From contig JAAYVF010000047.1 in NCBI GenBank assembly GCA_012517325.1, positions 1 to 62,383 of the forward strand: 62,383 nt of DNA, written 5' to 3'. Below the pieces are notes generated by a model that was not told where the DNA came from, did not search any database, and was given only the letters and a program-made list of their open reading frames with translations. Source of the stretch: Myxococcales bacterium (GTDB lineage Bacteria > Lernaellota > Lernaellaia > Lernaellales > Lernaellaceae). Shown one piece after another: positions 16,672 through 26,398 of the stretch (its first letter is position 1; the number at the start of each line of letters is the position of its first letter). The translations under genes were made by a program, and so were the position numbers.

Positions 16672-18792
16672 ATGCCTGCTGTATCTCCGGACCAATCGGT
16701 GGAGAACCATTCTCTGACTATCCAATTGCCTGGATTACTTCTCGGGCCGCTGCTCTACGGTCTGATCGCCTTTCAATCCCTGAGCGGCTTATGGATCATG
16801 CTCCGGAAAAAACTGGATTTCCTGGATTACTCGTTCCTGATTGTTCATCGCAGCATCGGCATTTTTCTCGCTTTGTACCTGCTTTTTTACGGCTTCTTCC
16901 GGATTTTCCGGACCTTTCGAAGCAATCGCGCCGGAATCGTTTTTTCCGGATTGATTCTGTTCTTTATCGGCTTTTATTTTTTTCAGACTCCTTACCAAAT
17001 CTATTACTTCCTGGCCGCGGCCTTTTTGGCGCTTTATCTCGCCAAAACCGTCCGGATCGAGAAACATCCGGTGAAAAGCGCTGCCCTGGCTTTGTTCCTT
17101 TGGTTGCTGGGGTTCACGATCGTCTTTAATGGTTTGCATCTTTGTTTCGTCAATGCGTTGCGCAACGATTTTTATCATTTGCTCCATCGTTACGGCGCCC
17201 TGACGGCGGCGCTGTGTTTTTATCTCCTGTTAGGTTTGCCGCCAGCCGTTTCCCAAGCCCGGCGGATTATGCGGATCGTTTTAATAGCCGGATTGCTCCT
17301 GCTGCCCTTGATTTATTCCGTCAAAATGGGCTTGAATCTGACCAATCGATATGCCGTTCTCCGCGACCCGACACCACCAAAACCGGTTCAAGTGGACATG
17401 GCGGAAGCGCAAGCCGGTAAGATATTCGTGCCGCCCGAACATCTCTGGCCGTCCGCACAATGTTCCACCGGAAGCTGTCACAATCATCATACCATTTACG
17501 AACAATGGTATTATTCCGCTCACCGCTTGGCGGGCAAAACCGAACCCTACAAGAAACTGGTCAAACAATACGCCAAGGAAAAGGGACCGGACGCGACTCT
17601 CTTTTGTTCGCGTTGCCATACGCCGCTGCTCGCCTTGGCCGGGATGCCCGATAATCCGGACAATCCGGCGCAGGATGCCTGGCGTGACGAAGGCATTTCC
17701 TGCCAATACTGTCATTCGATCACCGCGGTCCCGGCCGATGCCGACAACGGACGGGTGACCTTGAGTTTTCCCAACACTCATTTGGACGATTACGATTCGC
17801 GCCATCCGGAGATTGCCGGGTGGCGTGACCGCTTTCTCAACGCGAATCTCATGCCCCATCGGGACGCCTTCAAACACCCCGTACACTCCACTTCCGAATA
17901 TTGCGCCGCCTGCCACCGGGTGAAAATGTCGCTGCAGATCGATGGGAAAACGATCCTCTTGGGTGACACTCACACCCCCTGGCTGACCTCGCAATCCTAT
18001 CGGGAAGGAATCACTTGCCAGGATTGCCACCTGCCGTTGACCAAGGTTACGAAAAATCCGGATCATCCCTGGCACGCAGCGGGAGATCATCGCTTCGTCG
18101 GCACCTGCCAGGCGCTTTCCCTGCTCGTGCCCGGCGAAGAAGGAATCGACAAATATTACGACGAAATCACCGTCCAGCGGCTGCTGGGTGACATTGAAAT
18201 CCCGACCTACGAATTGTATTACCTCGCGTTCGTTAGCAGCGGAAAGCTACGGGCTTACCAGCATTACCTGAAAAATCAGACGCCCATCGCCATTGAATTG
18301 ACAGTCCCCGAAAAAGCCGGACCGGCCGCGACGATTTCCTGCCTTGTCCGTTCGCGAAACAACACTCACGCGCATGTTTTACCGTCCGGCCCCCTGGATC
18401 TGAACGAACTTTGGCTGGAAGTGACCGCCACCGACGCGCGGGGACGATTGATCTACTCGACGCCCGGTCTGGACGAAAACCATTATCTTTCTGAAAACGC
18501 CACCAGCCTGGGAGTCGAACTATACGACGACGACGGCCAGCGGATCTTCAACCACCGTTTCTGGGCGATTGCCCGGGTGGCCAACAAGCGCGTATTGGCG
18601 CCGGATGAATTCCGCGACGATCGTTTTGAAATCGCCATACCAGAGAACGCCTTTTTCCCCATCCAAATCATCGCCACCTGGAATTATCGGCGGTACAATC
18701 AGCACATGGCCGATTGGGTTTATGGCCCCGGCGTCGTTACCTTTCCCGTCACCCCGATGGCGGAAGAAAAAAAGACCATCGTTTCCGAATGA
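16672..18792 (+). CDS. Membrane-anchored pentaheme cytochrome c, copy 1
   Basis: 706 residues. The ATG at 16672 has GGAG five bases upstream and aligns with the MP start of its paralogue; the ATG at 16669 is the alternative. The first about 220 residues form seven hydrophobic segments. The periplasmic part has one CX4CH (CSTGSCH, about 264-270) and four CXXCH sites (CSRCH about 312, CQYCH about 344, CAACH about 411, CQDCH about 449), so up to five c-type hemes, plus a beta-rich C-terminal domain. It resembles cytochrome c554-like multiheme proteins joined to a membrane module and probably moves electrons between the quinone pool and the periplasm. It heads a tandem duplication with 18850. Confidence 0.82.
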   Translation: MPAVSPDQSVENHSLTIQLPGLLLGPLLYGLIAFQSLSGLWIMLRKKLDFLDYSFLIVHRSIGIFLALYLLFYGFFRIFRTFRSNRAGIVFSGLILFFIGFYFFQTPYQIYYFLAAAFLALYLAKTVRIEKHPVKSAALALFLWLLGFTIVFNGLHLCFVNALRNDFYHLLHRYGALTAALCFYLLLGLPPAVSQARRIMRIVLIAGLLLLPLIYSVKMGLNLTNRYAVLRDPTPPKPVQVDMAEAQAGKIFVPPEHLWPSAQCSTGSCHNHHTIYEQWYYSAHRLAGKTEPYKKLVKQYAKEKGPDATLFCSRCHTPLLALAGMPDNPDNPAQDAWRDEGISCQYCHSITAVPADADNGRVTLSFPNTHLDDYDSRHPEIAGWRDRFLNANLMPHRDAFKHPVHSTSEYCAACHRVKMSLQIDGKTILLGDTHTPWLTSQSYREGITCQDCHLPLTKVTKNPDHPWHAAGDHRFVGTCQALSLLVPGEEGIDKYYDEITVQRLLGDIEIPTYELYYLAFVSSGKLRAYQHYLKNQTPIAIELTVPEKAGPAATISCLVRSRNNTHAHVLPSGPLDLNELWLEVTATDARGRLIYSTPGLDENHYLSENATSLGVELYDDDGQRIFNHRFWAIARVANKRVLAPDEFRDDRFEIAIPENAFFPIQIIATWNYRRYNQHMADWVYGPGVVTFPVTPMAEEKKTIVSE

Positions 18793-18849
18793 CTTATCGG
18801 CCAAGCTTTTTTATAATCCGTACGGCCTGCTGTCATTGCCGGAGCGCCG

Positions 18850-20973
18850 ATGCCTGATGAAATGTCGGAACAATCTCCGAAAAAATCCACCCTCGAATTT
18901 CGTTTGCCTGGTTTGTTCCTGGGGCCGTTCCTTCTCGTTCTGATTATTTCGCAGACGGTTACCGGAGTCTGGATCGCCTTGCGGAAGGATTTGAATTTTT
19001 ACGATTTTTCCTTCCTGACGATTCATCGCGGCCTCGGCGTTCTAATGGCGGGGCTGCTGCTCTTGTACGGTTTCCCGAGAATCTTTCAATCTTTCCGCGC
19101 CGTTCGCTTCGGCATTTACTTTTCCTTACTGGTTTCCGTTTTCACCGCTTTCATTAATTTGGCCGAAGTGCCCTATCAGATCAATTATCCGCTCGCGGCG
19201 CTGGCCATGGCGGGCTTTCTGATCCTGGCGGTCCGCCGCGATTATTCGCTTGCCAAGAGTTTGCCGGTGATTTTTTTAATCTGGCTGTTGGGTTTCACCG
19301 TCGTGCAGACCGGCGTACAACTTTGTTTTCTCAACTCGCTGCGGAATAATTTCTACCATTATCTGCATCGGTACGGCGCCTTGGCGGCGGCGGCCCTGTT
19401 TTTCTGGCTGGTTCGCTTTCAACCGGTCGAAAACCGGATTTTGCGAATCGCCCGAATTCCCGTTTTCGCCCTGTTTTTGATCGTTCTATTGATCCATCCG
19501 CTGAAAAACGGCGGAAATCTGACCGAAAAATACGCCGCAAAACGCCTGCCGGTCGCCCCGCAACCTCTGCAAGTGGAGATGGCCGAAGCCGGCTCCGGCA
19601 AGGTGCTCGTGCCCAACAATCGTTTCTGGCCGTCGACCTATTGCTCGGCCGGCGACTGCCACAATCATCATACAATTTACGAACAGTGGTACTATTCGCC
19701 TCACCGGCTGGCCGGCAAAACCGAGCCGTATAAAAAGCTGCTCAAGCAATACGCGAAAGAAAAAGGCCCGAACGCCGTCGTTTTTTGTTCGCGCTGTCAC
19801 ACGCCGTTGATCGCGTTGTCAGGCCTGCTCGACAATCCCGACGATCCTGCCCAGGACGCCATGCGCGAAGAAGGCATTTCCTGCCAATACTGCCATGTCA
19901 TTACCGCGGTAGGTCCGGTCGCCGCCAACGGTCTGGCGACGCTGCGATTCCCCCGAACTCATCTGGACGATTTCGATCTGACCGATCCGCAAATGATCAC
20001 CCTGCGAGACTCTTTTCTGACCGCCAACCTCATGCCGCATCGCAAAATCTTTAAACACCCGGTGCAAACCACCGCCGAATATTGCGCCGCCTGCCACCGG
20101 GTGAATATGCCCATGCTGGTCAACGGGAAACCGCTGGTGTTGGGTGATACCCATACTCCCTGGCTAACGTCGCAAGCCCAAAGCGAAGGCGTCGACTGCC
20201 GGGCCTGTCATTTGCCGCTGACCCGGGTGACCAGAAACCCCGCCCACCCCTGGCACGCCGCGGGCGACCACCGCTTCGTCGGCACCTGCCAGTCTCTTTC
20301 TTTGTTGGTTCCCGGCGAACTGGCAATCGACAAGAATTACGATGAGATCACCCTGCAGCGGCTGCTGGGAAACATTGAAATCACCAACTACGAAAAGTTC
20401 TATCTGGCTCTGATCCGCCACCCGAAGCTGAAAGCTTACAATCGTTACCTGAAAAACCAGACGCCGATCGCGATCGACCTGACGGTGCCGGCGAAGGCGC
20501 AACCGGCCACGACCGTTTCCTGCCTCGTGCACTCGCAAAACAACACCCACGCCCACGTGTTGCCGTCCGGCCCACTGGATCTCAATGAACTTTGGTTGGA
20601 AGTGACCGCCACTGACGCGCGGGGACGATTGATCTACTCGACGCCCGGTCTGGACGAAAACCATTATCTATCCGATAAAGCGATCAGTCTGGGAATCGAA
20701 CTGTACGACGCCGACAATCAACGCATTTTAAACCACCGCTTCTGGGCCATCGCCCGAGTGGCCAACAAGCGCGTGCTGGCGCCCGACGAATCGCGCGACG
20801 ACCGCTTCGAGATCGCCCTGCCGGCGGACGCCGCCTTTCCCATTCGAATCAAGGCCCGCTGGAATTACCGGCGCTACAACCAGCACATGGCCGATTGGGT
20901 CTACGGCCCCGGCCAGGTGACGTTCCCCGTTGCGCTGATGGCCGAAAAGGAAACGATCATCAACGCACTATAA
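18850..20973 (+). CDS. Membrane-anchored pentaheme cytochrome c, copy 2
   Basis: 707 residues and co-linear with the upstream gene over its whole length: seven N-terminal membrane helices, CX4CH (CSAGDCH), then CSRCH, CQYCH, CAACH and CRACH. The intergenic distance is 57 bases, so the two are probably co-transcribed. The membrane parts have diverged clearly, while the heme domain and C-terminal domain are much more alike. A stretch of about 70 bases (20597-20668) is almost identical at DNA level to 18417-18488. The two may form a hetero-oligomer or serve different donors. No maturation genes are in the window. Confidence 0.82.
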   Translation: MPDEMSEQSPKKSTLEFRLPGLFLGPFLLVLIISQTVTGVWIALRKDLNFYDFSFLTIHRGLGVLMAGLLLLYGFPRIFQSFRAVRFGIYFSLLVSVFTAFINLAEVPYQINYPLAALAMAGFLILAVRRDYSLAKSLPVIFLIWLLGFTVVQTGVQLCFLNSLRNNFYHYLHRYGALAAAALFFWLVRFQPVENRILRIARIPVFALFLIVLLIHPLKNGGNLTEKYAAKRLPVAPQPLQVEMAEAGSGKVLVPNNRFWPSTYCSAGDCHNHHTIYEQWYYSPHRLAGKTEPYKKLLKQYAKEKGPNAVVFCSRCHTPLIALSGLLDNPDDPAQDAMREEGISCQYCHVITAVGPVAANGLATLRFPRTHLDDFDLTDPQMITLRDSFLTANLMPHRKIFKHPVQTTAEYCAACHRVNMPMLVNGKPLVLGDTHTPWLTSQAQSEGVDCRACHLPLTRVTRNPAHPWHAAGDHRFVGTCQSLSLLVPGELAIDKNYDEITLQRLLGNIEITNYEKFYLALIRHPKLKAYNRYLKNQTPIAIDLTVPAKAQPATTVSCLVHSQNNTHAHVLPSGPLDLNELWLEVTATDARGRLIYSTPGLDENHYLSDKAISLGIELYDADNQRILNHRFWAIARVANKRVLAPDESRDDRFEIALPADAAFPIRIKARWNYRRYNQHMADWVYGPGQVTFPVALMAEKETIINAL

Positions 20974-20995
20974 CGATTTTTCCACCGAGGATTTC

Positions 20996-21445
20996 ATGAG
21001 CGCGAGAGTACCCAAATCGATGGCCGGCTATTTTCAAGGATGCCATACGGTGGTCGTCATTCCCCTGGCCTGGGGCGAGATGGACGCCTTTCAGCACTTG
21101 AACAACATCATTTACTTCCGCTACTTCGAAACGGCGCGCATTGCATTTTTTGAAAAAATGAAAATGACGAAAAAAGGTTTGCCGCACGGCGTCGGGCCGA
21201 TCCTGGCTTCGACCGGTTGCCGATTCAAAGCGCCGCTGGCCTATCCCGACACGCTATACGTCGGCGTGCGCGTCCTGGAGATCGGCGCGGATCGTTTCAA
21301 GCTGGAACATCTGGTCGTCAGCGAAAAGCTGCAAAAGGTGGCCGCCGTCGGCGAGGTCGTCGTCGTTTCTTACGATTATTCGGCCCAGGCCAAAACCGGT
21401 CTGCCGGAAAGCTGGCGCCGGTGCCTGGAAAAAGCGAAGCATTAA
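20996..21445 (+). CDS. Hotdog-fold acyl-CoA thioesterase (4-hydroxybenzoyl-CoA thioesterase type)
   Basis: 149 residues, GAGGA before the ATG. The diagnostic segment WGEMDAFQHLNNIIYFRYFE (about 28-47) matches the 4HBT/YbgC hotdog signature with the catalytic Asp (MDAFQHLNN), followed by the usual core strands (VGVRVLEIGADRFKLEHLVV, AAVGEVVVVSYDY). It should hydrolyse a cytoplasmic acyl-CoA thioester; chain length is not predictable. It lies 22 bases after the cytochrome pair and may share its transcript by position only. Confidence 0.88.
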   Translation: MSARVPKSMAGYFQGCHTVVVIPLAWGEMDAFQHLNNIIYFRYFETARIAFFEKMKMTKKGLPHGVGPILASTGCRFKAPLAYPDTLYVGVRVLEIGADRFKLEHLVVSEKLQKVAAVGEVVVVSYDYSAQAKTGLPESWRRCLEKAKH

Positions 21446-21471
21446 CGGGCGAACGCGCGATCGCCGCGTTG

Positions 21472-21690
21472 TCAGTCGGGGCGGCCGGCGAGTTTGAGCA
21501 GCGCCTCGTCGGTCAGGCCCACGGCCATCATGGTGATCGCGCAGTCGATGCGGTACGAGTGACGCGCTTCCATGTAATCGAGCACCCACCATTGGCATTC
21601 CTGGCCGCGGCAGGTTTCTTTCAGCAACGGACAGAATTTGCGCGGCGCCTCGCGGCCGGTATCGTTCTTTTCGATCAAATCCTTGCTCAT
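21472..21690 (-). CDS. Small Cys-containing protein (CP-x6-C-x4-C-x-WW)
   Basis: 72 residues; GGGAG lies upstream of the ATG. A compact motif FCPLLKETCRGQECQWWV (about 19-36) has three Cys and a tryptophan pair, followed by a helical part with one more Cys. Similar short CP...C...C.WW proteins are widespread and uncharacterised; metal or Fe-S binding is possible. The 26092 gene is another small Cys-rich cytosolic protein, though its motif differs. Confidence 0.65.
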   Translation of the reverse strand: MSKDLIEKNDTGREAPRKFCPLLKETCRGQECQWWVLDYMEARHSYRIDCAITMMAVGLTDEALLKLAGRPD

Positions 21691-21971
21691 GACTGGGCTC
21701 CCGTGATTGGTTCGGATCGTTGAGACGTCGTTAATCTATCATGCCGGCGAAAAGCGAAACAACTTCCCCGGGCCGTCGTTTGTTTTTCAACAGTCCCGAT
21801 AAAAATTGAGCTGAAAAACTATCGCTCATACTCCGCCAAGCGACCGGACCGATAAATTAAATACATTTGTATACAGTTAGTTACAATAAAGGGCGGTTTT
21901 ATCCTCCCGGAACTCGTCGCGGAACAAAACTTGCATCGAATGTTAATTGCAACCACTTCAGGAGATTCCCG

Positions 21972-24503
21972 ATGAATTTTTATCGAGTGGTGGCGCGCAT
22001 CGCCGTATTGATTATTTTGTTATTTTTTGTTGTTCAAGCAAAGGCCGATTATTACTATTCCGGTCCAGGCTATATTTATATCAATCCTTCTCCAAACGTT
22101 AACCGTTCGAGCTTTTATGATGGGGAAAACGACCGGCTCCTTTCTCTCTATTTGCGTCCCGGGCTATGGCTAGCCGAATGCACCGCGGCCGGTTGCCTCA
22201 CCCAGCCGATCGAACCGAGAAATCATAGCATCGACGTAACGTATTTCGGCGCCGATACGGAAGGGCTGTTTTTTCTTTATGAGGACAGGACCCTCGGCGA
22301 GATTCGTATCGGGCGAGAGGCAGCCAAGGGCTGGACGGTCGCGACTTTTCATCCCGGCTACGAGTGCGCGGATTTGATCTCGGTGGCCATGCAGCCCGGC
22401 CAACACATCGGCCTATTGTGCCGCGACGATGCCGGTACGTATTTCATCCAACGGCGGAAGGAAACCGGTTGGCGGCGCGCCCTGCTGGATTTCCTGCCGG
22501 AGAATTCGGCGCTTTCGGCGCAAGCCCTGGCTTTTGGACCGGATGGTTGCCCCTATTTGGCTTTCGCTAAATATGTGGGCTTAGCCGGGCCTTCGCCGGA
22601 TTACGATATTGTGACCCTCAAGCGGGAAAGCGACGGCGATTGGTCGGAGGAGTTGGTCCAATCCTTCAGTTCGACTCCGGTTAATGCGTATATCGCCGCC
22701 GATTACGGAACGCCGCCGTATGTCATGATTTCTTATGGCGCGATGTGGTATCGCCCATCGGGCATCATCGTTTATCAACGGAATTCCAGCGGTCAGGGGT
22801 GGCGGTCCATCTGGGGTATCGCCGTATCGACCGAGGAGTCGGTTGGGACCTGCGAAATGGGGATCGGAGAAAACGGCGAACCGATCGTTCCCAACAGCTA
22901 CTACCTGCCGGCCGAATATGACGAGGATTCCAGTTCGGGTTATCTCGATTTTTGCCTTTATTCGCCGAGCGGAGGCTGGTGCCCGGTCAGCTATTCCTTC
23001 CCTTATTATGTTTCTCCTTCCGTGAGAGGGGGGGCGGTCCACAACCGAGCCGATTTGGCCGTCTATTCTTTTCAAAGTTCCTCCGGCATGAAGCGGCCGT
23101 TGTATTTTGCGAGCGCGGACGGGGATTTGCAGGAAATCGAAGCGAGCAATTTGTTCTATTATTACGGCTACAATTTGATTTTTGGTCTGCAATGTCTAGG
23201 AATCGAGCGTCGGGCCGACGGGTTGGTGCCCTATTGGGGTGGAATGATTCAAAAAAGCTATGAAGCGGATCTATTCCCGCGAATATTCCGCGCGGCGGAA
23301 ACCGGTTGGGAAAAATGGATCGATCATGAGGCCTATCCGGCCTATTACTCCCGGCCGCCGTGTTTTACCGTCACGGAAAACGGGGTCGATCTCTTGAGCA
23401 ATGGCAGCAGCGACTATTTGGCTTTGTATCATTATGACGGTGCCGGTCAGGAAACCGCGACGGCGCTCGATAGCGGATTCAATAACTCTTGCGACGCAGT
23501 AGCCGACGGCGATCAATCGGTATTTGCCTGGACCGCCTATGCTTATCCGAAATCCATGTTTTTTTTCTTGCGGACCGAAGACGGTTTGCCGCAACGGATG
23601 GTGCAGTTGGGTGACCTTCCGAATGCCTATGCGATCACGGTTTGTCCGGATGGGCTGGCGCGCATCGTCTATCGCCTGAGCGGCGAATTTTGGCTCGCGA
23701 CAGAGGGCGATCCTTTCAAATTGGAACATTTTACCACTGCGCTGACGCCGACGAAGAATCTGGCGGCCGCTTGCGGTCCTGCGAACGATCTGCGGGTGGC
23801 TTTCGACACGGCGGACGGCCTGGCGGTCGCCTGGCAAAGTGACGAGGGCGATTGGCAAGCCGAAGTATTGGGCGCCGCCTATTCCGTGGAAGACGCGGTC
23901 GTTGCGCCCGACGGCGCGCTGTTGGTCGGCGCTTTCTCGTCCTCCTTGCATACGGTGGAGCTATTCCGCGGCACCCCGGCGAACTGGACGCAAGAAACTT
24001 TATCCGACCATCCGACCGATTTCCGGATGGGGCTCTGGGCGGATTCTTCGGATGAGGCGGCCTGCTATTGGAGGCATTACGTCTTGGAATGCCGCGCCAC
24101 GGCGCCTTTCCTGTATGCGGATGACGACGACGATGACGACGACGATAACGACGACACCATCGGCGATGACGATACGATCGGCGATGACGATACGATCGCC
24201 GATGATGACGACAATGATGACAATGACGATAATGACGATAACAATGACAACGACGACAACGATGACAACGACGACAACGATGACAACGACGACAACGATG
24301 ATAACGACGATAATGATGACAACGACGACAATGACGATAATGACGACAACGATGACAACGATGACAACGACGACAACGATGACAACAACGACGATTCGAT
24401 TGACGACGACCTGACCGACGACGACAACGATGACGCAACCACGCCGCCGCCGGGCGACGATGACGATGACGATGACAGCGAGTCGTCGCTCTGCGGTTGC
24501 TGA
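21972..24503 (+). CDS. Large secreted propeller-like protein with very long C-terminal Asp/Asn linker ending CGC
   Basis: 843 residues from the ATG at 21972 (AGGAGA upstream). The signal peptide ends QAKA without a lipobox Cys. About 700 residues of loosely repeated beta-strand sequence follow (for example GPDGCPYLAFAKYVG, GIGENGEPIVPNSYY, VAPDGALLVGAFSS), suggesting one or two beta-propellers. From about residue 716 it is almost pure Asp/Asn (DDND repeats) for more than 100 residues, ending SESSLCGC. No membrane helix follows the linker. It is the most extreme member of the C-terminal-Cys group. Probably surface-exposed; ligand unknown. Confidence 0.83.
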   Translation: MNFYRVVARIAVLIILLFFVVQAKADYYYSGPGYIYINPSPNVNRSSFYDGENDRLLSLYLRPGLWLAECTAAGCLTQPIEPRNHSIDVTYFGADTEGLFFLYEDRTLGEIRIGREAAKGWTVATFHPGYECADLISVAMQPGQHIGLLCRDDAGTYFIQRRKETGWRRALLDFLPENSALSAQALAFGPDGCPYLAFAKYVGLAGPSPDYDIVTLKRESDGDWSEELVQSFSSTPVNAYIAADYGTPPYVMISYGAMWYRPSGIIVYQRNSSGQGWRSIWGIAVSTEESVGTCEMGIGENGEPIVPNSYYLPAEYDEDSSSGYLDFCLYSPSGGWCPVSYSFPYYVSPSVRGGAVHNRADLAVYSFQSSSGMKRPLYFASADGDLQEIEASNLFYYYGYNLIFGLQCLGIERRADGLVPYWGGMIQKSYEADLFPRIFRAAETGWEKWIDHEAYPAYYSRPPCFTVTENGVDLLSNGSSDYLALYHYDGAGQETATALDSGFNNSCDAVADGDQSVFAWTAYAYPKSMFFFLRTEDGLPQRMVQLGDLPNAYAITVCPDGLARIVYRLSGEFWLATEGDPFKLEHFTTALTPTKNLAAACGPANDLRVAFDTADGLAVAWQSDEGDWQAEVLGAAYSVEDAVVAPDGALLVGAFSSSLHTVELFRGTPANWTQETLSDHPTDFRMGLWADSSDEAACYWRHYVLECRATAPFLYADDDDDDDDDNDDTIGDDDTIGDDDTIADDDDNDDNDDNDDNNDNDDNDDNDDNDDNDDNDDNDDNDDNDDNDDNDDNDDNDDNDDNDDNNDDSIDDDLTDDDNDDATTPPPGDDDDDDDSESSLCGC
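24118..24474 (+). repeat. Trinucleotide-type Asp/Asn codon repeat
   Basis: About 350 bases of GAC/GAT/AAC/AAT codons coding (D/N)n within the gene above. Units of GATGACAACGAC recur many times in 24220-24390 with GAC/GAT wobble. Such a tract is liable to slippage and recombination, so the length is likely to vary between strains. Confidence 0.85.
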
Positions 24504-24594
24504 AGTCGACTATCTCCGCCCGAGTCCGCTAAAAGCTTGATTGCGCGCCGGCCTGAAACGCGTATCCTGATCTTCGATCCAAAAGGAGAGGGGC

Positions 24595-25956
24595 ATGAAA
24601 CGAATCGCCTGGTTCGTCTTGTTCTTTCTGCTTTCCACCCCGGCCTGGGCCGCGACCGTCGCCAACGGCGAGTTGGTCACCGTCGATCAATTGCCGGTTC
24701 TGCGGCTTTGGGGCACGGCGTATGAAATGGGTTACGCCCAAGGGCAACTGCTGGGCGATCAGCTCATCGAATTGTTCACGGTTTACCTGCCCGAAATGTT
24801 TTCACTCACCGCCTATCAACTGATGTACGGCATTTTCACTGATCTTTATCGCATTCCACCGGAATTCGAGGAGGAGGCACAGGGCGTGATCGACGGCGCC
24901 GTTTCCGTGGGGTGCGATCCGTTCGTTGCGCTGCTCGGCCGCGAGATCACCGCGCTCGACGTCGCCCTGGCCGGCGCCTCGGCGGATATCGACAGCTTCC
25001 TTCCGGCTTGTTCGTCGATCCTGGCGTGGGGTGACGCGACCGCCGGCGATGCCGAACTGGCCGGGCAGCCGATCCTCGGCCGGAATCTCGATTGGCTCGC
25101 GTTTCCCGGCGACGAAACCTGGCTGGCGCGGCAGACGCTCATCGTCGCCCGCACTCCCGACGACGGCCGCCGCCCGACCGTGTCGGTTGCTTTCCCCGGT
25201 TTTCTCGGTTGCCTTTCCTGCTTGAACGACGCGGGTGTCGCTGCCGTGCAGCACCAGTCCTATCCGAACAATTCGCCGGCGGAGCTCGATTTCAGCGGCC
25301 AGTGGGTACCGATCAATCTGGCGATCCGCGCCGGGCTCGAAATGGACGACGCGGACGGCGACGAAAACGCCACGGCGGACGATACGATCGAAACGCTGCT
25401 CGCGCTGCCGCGCTCCTCGGCTTACAACGTCATCGTCGTCGATGGCGACCCGGAAGGTCACGCGCCGCGGGTCGTCGAATTGCGCAATCGCGACACCTAC
25501 GCGCGCCAGGCGGCCGACGAGCCGCTTTTCCCGCCGCAAGTGATGGCCGCGACCAACGATTTCCGCGTGCTGCAGCCGGTCGAGAAATGCCCCCGCTACC
25601 GCACGATCCTGCAAAACGCGGTGCAATGGCAGGGGCAATACAACATCGATCGCGTCTGGCAAACGCTGTACGACGTGGAAATGGACAACCAGGGAATGTG
25701 GATCGATTACCTGTCGGCGCAGTCGATGATCTTTCTGCCGGCCGAGCGCCGCTTGGCGCTCGCCTATGCCGACGAGACTGGATTCGCCCCGGAAAAATCG
25801 CCCGGGTGGACGGATTGGAACGCGATCTTCGGCCTGGAAGATGGCGACGATGACGACACCGACGACGATGATAATTCTCCGCCCGCCGCTGACGACGACA
25901 CCCCCCCGGCGGCCGACTCGTCGGATGAGGATGAAGAGAACGGCTGCGGTTGTTGA
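24595..25956 (+). CDS. Secreted C45-type (acyl-CoA:6-APA acyltransferase/acylase-like) Ntn hydrolase with C-terminal linker ending CGC
   Basis: 453 residues, AAAGGAGAGG upstream. Signal peptide ends AWA. The family opening (LRLWGTAYEMGYAQGQLLGD) is followed by the likely autocatalytic nucleophile in PACSSILAWGDAT (Cys about 139), then GRNLDWLAFPGD and GFLGCLSCLNDAGVAAVQH. The mature enzyme would be an N-terminal-nucleophile amidase, cleaving itself before that Cys and acting on an acylated or peptide substrate outside the cytoplasm. The C terminus (from about 417) is Asp/Pro-rich and ends DEDEENGCGC without a membrane helix, as in the other C-terminal-Cys proteins. Confidence 0.85.
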   Translation: MKRIAWFVLFFLLSTPAWAATVANGELVTVDQLPVLRLWGTAYEMGYAQGQLLGDQLIELFTVYLPEMFSLTAYQLMYGIFTDLYRIPPEFEEEAQGVIDGAVSVGCDPFVALLGREITALDVALAGASADIDSFLPACSSILAWGDATAGDAELAGQPILGRNLDWLAFPGDETWLARQTLIVARTPDDGRRPTVSVAFPGFLGCLSCLNDAGVAAVQHQSYPNNSPAELDFSGQWVPINLAIRAGLEMDDADGDENATADDTIETLLALPRSSAYNVIVVDGDPEGHAPRVVELRNRDTYARQAADEPLFPPQVMAATNDFRVLQPVEKCPRYRTILQNAVQWQGQYNIDRVWQTLYDVEMDNQGMWIDYLSAQSMIFLPAERRLALAYADETGFAPEKSPGWTDWNAIFGLEDGDDDDTDDDDNSPPAADDDTPPAADSSDEDEENGCGC

Positions 25957-26091
25957 GTGGCGATGAAATTGATGAATTTTTCTACAATTGATTAAAGGAA
26001 TCGTACCGAACGGTCGATAGAATTAATGGATATCACGAATTCGGATATTCGTGAGGCATCAACGGCGTCATTGGACAAGAGGAGGCCAACC

Positions 26092-26340
26092 ATGGCTAAT
26101 TGCGACTGCTTTGAATTCTGTCCTTTTCTTCAAGATCAAATGATCCGGAAACCGGCGATGGCCGAAGTTTACAAGCAGCGATATTGCTGCGGTAACAACA
26201 AAGAATGCGCCCGCCACATGGTTTTGCTGGCCAAGGGGCGCAATTTTATCCCCGCCGACTTGTTTCCGAACCAGGTTGATCGCGCCAAGCGGATCATCGC
26301 GGGGCGGCGGGATCTTTTGGCCAAACCGGCGACCGCATAA
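26092..26340 (+). CDS. Small Cys-rich protein
   Basis: 82 residues from the ATG at 26092, with GAGGAGG upstream; an earlier in-frame start at 26026 lacks a ribosome site. Motif: CDCFEFCPFLQDQM, then YKQRYCCGNNKECARHMVL, six Cys in about 40 residues. The CPF...M...YC...CARHM pattern is seen in short uncharacterised proteins of anaerobic deltaproteobacteria-like genomes (recalled, not searched). The Cys spacing would suit an Fe-S cluster or zinc. No signal peptide, so cytosolic. Confidence 0.7.
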   Translation: MANCDCFEFCPFLQDQMIRKPAMAEVYKQRYCCGNNKECARHMVLLAKGRNFIPADLFPNQVDRAKRIIAGRRDLLAKPATA

Positions 26341-26398
26341 ATAGGGATTGATTGTCGTGCAAAAGCGGGTCGCGTTCGGGGCGGCGGGCGCGTTGATG

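Noticed and set aside
24220-24390. CRISPR-like regular repeats
   Set aside because: The period follows codons of a single protein linker; there are no unique spacers of constant length and no cas genes.
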